DNA from: an uncultured Mesonia sp.
GTDB taxonomy: Bacteria > Bacteroidota > Bacteroidia > Flavobacteriales > Flavobacteriaceae
DNA length: 64,000 nucleotides
NCBI GenBank assembly: GCA_947499595.1
Contig: CANMOY010000006.1
Location: 145,275-209,274 of the forward strand
Direction: 5' to 3'
Both the position numbers and the translations under genes were made by a program. How positions within the stretch are numbered: the first letter of the stretch is position 1; each line of letters starts with the position of its first letter. Shown one piece after another: positions 60,351-64,000 of this stretch. A model generated the notes under the pieces. That model had not been told where the DNA came from, ran no database searches, and saw only the letters and a program-made list of their open reading frames with translations.

Positions 60351-60584
60351 TTACCTAAATTTTTCACCGGGCGCCATGGGGGCATCCTCATATCCATCAG
60401 CAAATGTTTTTGTAGTAGAGTAATTGTCAATTAAAACATGGTAAACAGCCATCACTAATGCAAGTTGCCCAAGCACGGTTAAATAAAATACCCAAGTAAA
60501 AGCAATATCCATAGCGGCAAAAATAGTTACCGTTAGTAATATAAACGTTGTTATCGCTAAAAGCGGAAGACCTAAATTTTTCAT
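60351..60584 (-). CDS. Small two-helix membrane protein, unknown
   Basis: A 77-aa protein with two hydrophobic helices (about 4-27 and 30-52) and a short hydrophilic tail (NYSTTKTFADGYEDAPMAPGEKFR). I do not recognise a family. It has normal codon use for the window, a clear ATG and a terminator at its end, which supports a real gene. No partner is evident. Confidence 0.7.
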   Translation of the reverse strand: MKNLGLPLLAITTFILLTVTIFAAMDIAFTWVFYLTVLGQLALVMAVYHVLIDNYSTTKTFADGYEDAPMAPGEKFR

Positions 60585-60681
60585 TTTTTCTTTTAAAGTA
60601 CTTAAAATTAATAAGTTGTACCCTTCAAAAAATGATAATGTTTTCTAAAAACTGGAATACTTATACTTATTTTTTATATTA

Positions 60682-60689
60682 TACCTTTG
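60682..60689 (+). promoter_or_regulatory. -7 box of era (TACCTTTG)
   Basis: Exact TAnnTTTG match 15 bases before ATG 60705. Confidence 0.6.
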
Positions 60690-60704
60690 TAAAAAAAATA
60701 AATT

Positions 60705-61586
60705 ATGGCGCATAAAGCAGGATTTGTAAATATTATTGGCAATCCCAATGTGGGAAAATCAACTCTCATGAACGCATTTGTGGGAGAGCGCCTATCAATC
60801 ATCACCAGTAAAGCACAAACTACTAGACATCGCATTTTAGGAATAGTAAATGGTGAAGATTTTCAAGTAATTTTAAGCGATACACCGGGTATAATTAAAC
60901 CTGCTTATCAACTTCAAAGCTCAATGATGGATTTTGTTAAATCTGCCTTTGAAGATGCAGATATTTTAATTTATTTGGTTGAATTGGGCGAAAAAGCATT
61001 AAAAGATGAACAGTTTTTTAAAAAGATTGTTCACGCTAAAATCCCTGTACTTTTATTATTGAATAAAGTAGATCAGGGTACGCAGCAACAAGTAGAAGAA
61101 CAAACAAAATTATGGAAAGAACAAGTGCCTAATGCAGAAATTTTTGCTATTTCAGCCTTAGAAAATTTTGGTGTTCAAGAAGTGTTTAAACGCATTGTTG
61201 ATTTACTGCCAGAATCACCAGCCTTTTACCCTAAAGATGCATTAACCGATAAACCTGAACGTTTTTTTGTAAACGAAATAGTTAGAGAAAAAATACTATT
61301 GCATTATAAAAAAGAAATTCCTTATAGCGTTGAAATTGAAACTGAAGAGTTTTTTGAAGATGAAGAGATCATACGTATGCGATGTGTGATAATGGTTGAG
61401 CGTAGCACACAAAAAGGAATAATAATTGGGCACAAAGGTTCAGCTATTAAGCGAGTAGGTATGGAAGCTAGAAAAGATTTAGAGCGTTTTTTTGGCAAGC
61501 AAGTGCACATAGAATTGTATGTAAAAGTCAACAAAAATTGGCGAAGCGATGATCGTCAGTTAAAACGCTTTGGATACAATAAATAA
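60705..61586 (+). CDS. era: GTPase Era
   Basis: Ras-like GTPase with a KH domain (293 aa) that binds the 3' end of 16S rRNA and checks 30S maturation. G1 GNPNVGKST, G2 TTRHRILG, G3 SDTPG, G4 NKVD and G5 ISAL are all present (residues about 11-155). The C-terminal KH domain has IIIGHKGSAIKRVGMEARKDLERFF. It is followed by the related GTPase gene der, which has its own promoter. Confidence 0.97.
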   Translation: MAHKAGFVNIIGNPNVGKSTLMNAFVGERLSIITSKAQTTRHRILGIVNGEDFQVILSDTPGIIKPAYQLQSSMMDFVKSAFEDADILIYLVELGEKALKDEQFFKKIVHAKIPVLLLLNKVDQGTQQQVEEQTKLWKEQVPNAEIFAISALENFGVQEVFKRIVDLLPESPAFYPKDALTDKPERFFVNEIVREKILLHYKKEIPYSVEIETEEFFEDEEIIRMRCVIMVERSTQKGIIIGHKGSAIKRVGMEARKDLERFFGKQVHIELYVKVNKNWRSDDRQLKRFGYNK

Positions 61587-61627
61587 ACTAATACTAAAAA
61601 ATTATAGGTAGCCTAAGCTTTTACACC

Positions 61628-61635
61628 TATTTTTG
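61628..61635 (+). promoter_or_regulatory. -7 box of der (TATTTTTG)
   Basis: Exact TAnnTTTG match 20 bases before ATG 61656. Confidence 0.6.
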
Positions 61636-61655
61636 CAGCATCAAAAATACAAGAA

Positions 61656-62960
61656 ATGAGTAATATAGTAGCCATTGTAGGAAGGCCTAATGTAGGTAAA
61701 TCTACTTTTTTTAATCGTTTGATTCAACGCCGTGAAGCCATTGTTGATTCGGTAAGCGGGGTGACGCGAGATAGACATTACGGAAAGTCTGATTGGAATG
61801 GTAAAGAGTTTACGGTTATAGATACAGGAGGCTACGTTATAGGAAGTGAGGATGTTTTTGAAGCTGAAATTGATAAACAAGTTGAGCTTGCTATTGATGA
61901 AGCAGATGTGATAATTTTTGTAGTTGATGTAGAAACTGGGGTTACACCAATGGATGAAGATGTAGCCAAATTATTACGGAAGGTAAATAAACCTGTTTTT
62001 CTAGCTGTTAACAAAGTAGATAGCGGAAAAAGAGAAGATCAAGCGATGGAGTTTTACACGCTTGGGTTGGGTGAGTATTATAGCATTGCAGGAATTAACG
62101 GTAGCGGTACTGGCGATCTGCTAGATGCTGTTGTTGAGGCTTTTCCAGAAAAAGAAGAACAAGAGGATGAAAATCTACCACGTTTTGCCGTTGTAGGTCG
62201 CCCCAATGCAGGGAAATCATCTTTTATAAATGCTTTGATTGGAGAAGAGCGTTATATAGTTACCGATATAGCAGGCACTACTAGAGATTCTATAGATACA
62301 AAATACAATCGTTTTGGTTTCGAATTTAATTTGGTTGATACCGCTGGTATCCGACGCAAGTCTAAAGTTAAAGAAGATATCGAGTTTTACTCGGTTATGC
62401 GAAGTGTGCGAGCTATAGAGCATTCAGATGTATGTTTATTGATTGTAGACGCTAGTCGAGGCTTTGATGCACAAGTGCAAAACATTTTTTGGTTGGCTCA
62501 ACGCAATCGTAAAGGCATTGTAATTTTAGTAAATAAATGGGATTTGGTTGAGAAAGAAACCAATACCATGAAAGATTTTGAAACTAAAATCAGAAAGGAA
62601 ATTGAGCCGTTTACCGATGTGCCAATCGTTTTCATTTCTGTATTGAACAAACAACGTATTTTTAAAGCAATAGAGACTGCAGTTGAGGTATACCATAACC
62701 GAAGCAAGAAAATAAAAACGCGCACCTTAAATGATGTGTTGTTACCAATAATTCAAAACAATCCGCCACCAGCTTATAAAGGGAAATATGTGAAAATAAA
62801 ATTTATAACACAATTGCCCACACCGCAACCTCAATTTGCCTTTTTCTGTAATTTACCACAATACGTTCGTGATCCCTACAAAAGATTTTTGGAGAATAAA
62901 TTGAGACAAGAATTTGATTTTAGTGGTGTGCCTATTTCAGTTTATCTGAGAAAAAAGTAA
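61656..62960 (+). CDS. der: Ribosome-associated GTPase Der (EngA)
   Basis: Tandem GTPase (434 aa) needed for 50S subunit assembly. The first G domain has [14 protein letters not shown] and NKVD; the second has [20 protein letters not shown] and NKWD. A KH-like domain closes the protein (about 350-434: [32 protein letters not shown]). An acidic linker ([10 protein letters not shown]) joins the two G domains. Length and order are typical. Confidence 0.97.
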   Translation: MSNIVAIVGRPNVGKSTFFNRLIQRREAIVDSVSGVTRDRHYGKSDWNGKEFTVIDTGGYVIGSEDVFEAEIDKQVELAIDEADVIIFVVDVETGVTPMDEDVAKLLRKVNKPVFLAVNKVDSGKREDQAMEFYTLGLGEYYSIAGINGSGTGDLLDAVVEAFPEKEEQEDENLPRFAVVGRPNAGKSSFINALIGEERYIVTDIAGTTRDSIDTKYNRFGFEFNLVDTAGIRRKSKVKEDIEFYSVMRSVRAIEHSDVCLLIVDASRGFDAQVQNIFWLAQRNRKGIVILVNKWDLVEKETNTMKDFETKIRKEIEPFTDVPIVFISVLNKQRIFKAIETAVEVYHNRSKKIKTRTLNDVLLPIIQNNPPPAYKGKYVKIKFITQLPTPQPQFAFFCNLPQYVRDPYKRFLENKLRQEFDFSGVPISVYLRKK

Positions 62961-62977
62961 ATTTAATAAATAGTGTT

Positions 62978-63027
62978 AAAAAACAGGTTTAAATGACAGC
63001 TTAATTGTCTTTAAGTCTGTTTTTTTT
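62978..63027 (+). terminator. Terminator-like long hairpin after der
   Basis: Imperfect long stem: AAACAG and TTTAAA segments with TGACA pair with TGTC, TTTAAG and CTGTTT, followed by eight T residues. The rest of the gap to 63221 (about 190 bases) is AT-rich. It holds a near -7 match (TATCTTTA) and nothing else I can name. Confidence 0.65.
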
Positions 63028-63221
63028 GTGCTTTAAAAGAAGTTTTCTTATTAAATTACAAATACGTTAAATATTTTAATTGACTTAAAATCAGTTTATT
63101 GGGATTTGTAAGAAATTTAATTAACAAATTTTTTATCCTTTATCGCTTTTTAATTGCATTTTATCTTTAATTTTATCCTGTAGAATAAAGTCTTAATTAC
63201 GTGGCTATTAAATCTCTACCT

Positions 63222-64000
63222 ATGGATAAAAAACTACTCTTGCTTTCATTCTTTGTGTTTTTTCAGTTGAGCTTTGCTCAGGTAGGCATTGGAACAGATT
63301 TACCCAACCCTTCTTCTCAACTCGATATCAAATCTCAAGATCGAGGTCTTCTTATTCCCCGTGTTCAACTGAAAAGTATTGTTGATGCTAACACTATTTC
63401 AGCTGGGAATGTCGAAAGCCTTATGGTTTTTAATACTAGTCAAGGGAATGATGTTAGCCCTGGTTATTATTACTGGTATAATGGTCAATGGCGACGATTT
63501 TTGGTCGAAGGGGAGTACAGTGCTCAAACCATCACTTACCTTGCAGATAATCAAGATGGAACTTTTACTTACACCAATGAAAATAATATAGAATTTACCT
63601 TTGATGCCAATACCACCACATACGTCAACAACAACGATGGCACTTACACATTTACCAATGCCAATGGCGCAACAATGACCATTGATGTGATCAACGATGT
63701 AGTGACCAACATTCAGAACCAAGGTGATGTTTACACAGAAATCATCAATCTACTACAAAACAACACCGATACCTTACAAGATAATGGCGACGGTACTTTT
63801 ACCCATACGGCTGTAGATGGTACGCAACTCATTTTTGATGCCAATACCACCACATACGTCAACAACAATGACGGCACTTACACTTTCACCAATGCCAACG
63901 GCGCAACAATGACCATTGATGTGATCAACGATGTAGTGACCAACATTCAGAACCAAGGTGATGTTTACACAGAAATCATCAATCTACTACAAAACAACAC
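63222..64000 (+). CDS. Tandem-repeat surface protein, 3' end cut off
   Basis: At least 259 residues, open at the window edge. The signal peptide (KLLLLSFFVFFQLSFAQ, cleaved near 20) leads into VGIGTDLPNPSSQLDIKSQDRGLLIPRV, a common N-terminal module of Bacteroidota surface and tail-fibre-like proteins. From residue 104 short beta motifs of the form xxNxDGTxTxT recur (DGT at 112, 139, 190, 217). Residues 127-204 form one 78-residue unit and an identical second unit begins at 205. The protein is probably a long fibrous adhesin or matrix protein; export by the type IX system is possible, but the C-terminal sorting signal would lie outside the window. Confidence 0.85.
   Translation, partial: MDKKLLLLSFFVFFQLSFAQVGIGTDLPNPSSQLDIKSQDRGLLIPRVQLKSIVDANTISAGNVESLMVFNTSQGNDVSPGYYYWYNGQWRRFLVEGEYSAQTITYLADNQDGTFTYTNENNIEFTFDANTTTYVNNNDGTYTFTNANGATMTIDVINDVVTNIQNQGDVYTEIINLLQNNTDTLQDNGDGTFTHTAVDGTQLIFDANTTTYVNNNDGTYTFTNANGATMTIDVINDVVTNIQNQGDVYTEIINLLQNN
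63600..64000 (+). repeat. 234-base tandem coding repeat (78 residues per unit)
   Basis: Unit 1 is 63600-63833; unit 2 starts at 63834 and is cut by the window edge after 167 bases. Over those 167 bases the copies differ at five positions, all synonymous, so the encoded residues are identical. Each unit has two DGT-type sub-motifs. Confidence 0.93.

Noticed and set aside
62961..63221. Riboswitch or small RNA in the gap before the repeat protein
   Set aside because: Apart from the der terminator hairpin, only AT-rich sequence and a near -7 match are visible; no conserved fold could be recognised by eye.
63399..63956. Two similar open frames antisense to the repeat protein
   Set aside because: They resemble each other only because they are antisense to the same tandem repeat.
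63600..64000. Possible CRISPR array from the regular repeats at the right edge
   Set aside because: Repeats are 234 bases, directly adjacent, in frame and protein-coding; there are no spacers.

Overview
The window reads as a densely packed chromosomal segment from a member of the Flavobacteriaceae (phylum Bacteroidota). The reasons are the AT-rich sequence, the gliding-motility and type IX secretion genes (sprA, remB, porG, a PorP/SprF-like gene), Bacteroidota-style TonB, OmpH and FadL proteins, and at least 17 exact copies of the Bacteroidota -7 promoter box TAnnTTTG placed directly upstream of genes. No gap between genes exceeds 300 bases. I see no rRNA, insertion sequence, phage, CRISPR array or attachment site. 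The content looks like core genome, not an acquired island. Both ends cut through genes: cytochrome oxidase subunit I on the left, a tandem-repeat surface protein on the right.

Layout. 1-6.5 kb: 3' part of cytochrome c oxidase subunit I, ruvB, queG, the malic enzyme-phosphotransacetylase fusion maeB, and ruvA. 6.5-17.6 kb: the very large translocon gene sprA, gcvH with an overlapping VanZ-like gene, tonB and the gliding gene remB. 17.6-22.7 kb: a cytochrome oxidase completion and assembly operon (ctaB, two subunit III genes, subunit IV, a cysteine-less SCO-like protein, a normal SCO protein, DUF420, and a small CxxC membrane protein). 22.8-26.1 kb: TolC, an efflux adaptor and tsaB. 26.1-32.4 kb: MscS channel, DUF255 thioredoxin-like protein, phosphate transporter, and NifU with a duplicated N-domain. 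32.6-41.5 kb: a PorP/SprF-like gene, then a long leftward run that builds the envelope (CBS protein, nadK, porG, uppS, bamA, two ompH, murI). 41.6-50 kb: pdxJ, hydrolase, FadL plus SGNH lipoprotein, a small four-helix membrane protein, trigger factor, clpP, clpX. 50-56.2 kb: a MuiA-like protein, initiator tRNA, a CstB-like persulfide dioxygenase/rhodanese, a haem lipoprotein, a thiol-methyltransferase-like protein, a rhodanese lipoprotein, a GreA/B-like factor and a SPOUT methylase. 56.3-64 kb: an uncharacterised surface protein, a HAD phosphatase, an M1 peptidase, the GTPases era and der, and the repeat protein.

Functional themes. (1) Respiration: the left-end oxidase gene and the operon at 17.6-22.7 kb supply subunits, haem O and copper-site assembly for one aa3-type oxidase. 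(2) Outer membrane and secretion: BamA, OmpH/Skp, PorG, SprA, RemB and TonB. (3) Protein quality control: trigger factor, ClpP, ClpX. (4) A possible reactive-sulfur module at 52.0-55.1 kb. The most interesting observations are the cysteine-less SCO paralogue beside the functional one, a TonB C-terminal-like domain at the front of RemB next to a real tonB gene, the sulfur module, two bidirectional terminator hairpins buried inside coding sequence at convergent gene pairs, a GreA/B-like factor whose tip lacks the usual acidic motif, and the nearly perfect 234-base repeats at the right edge.

Limits: all functional names come from reading protein motifs by eye. No database search, structure prediction or hidden Markov model was run.
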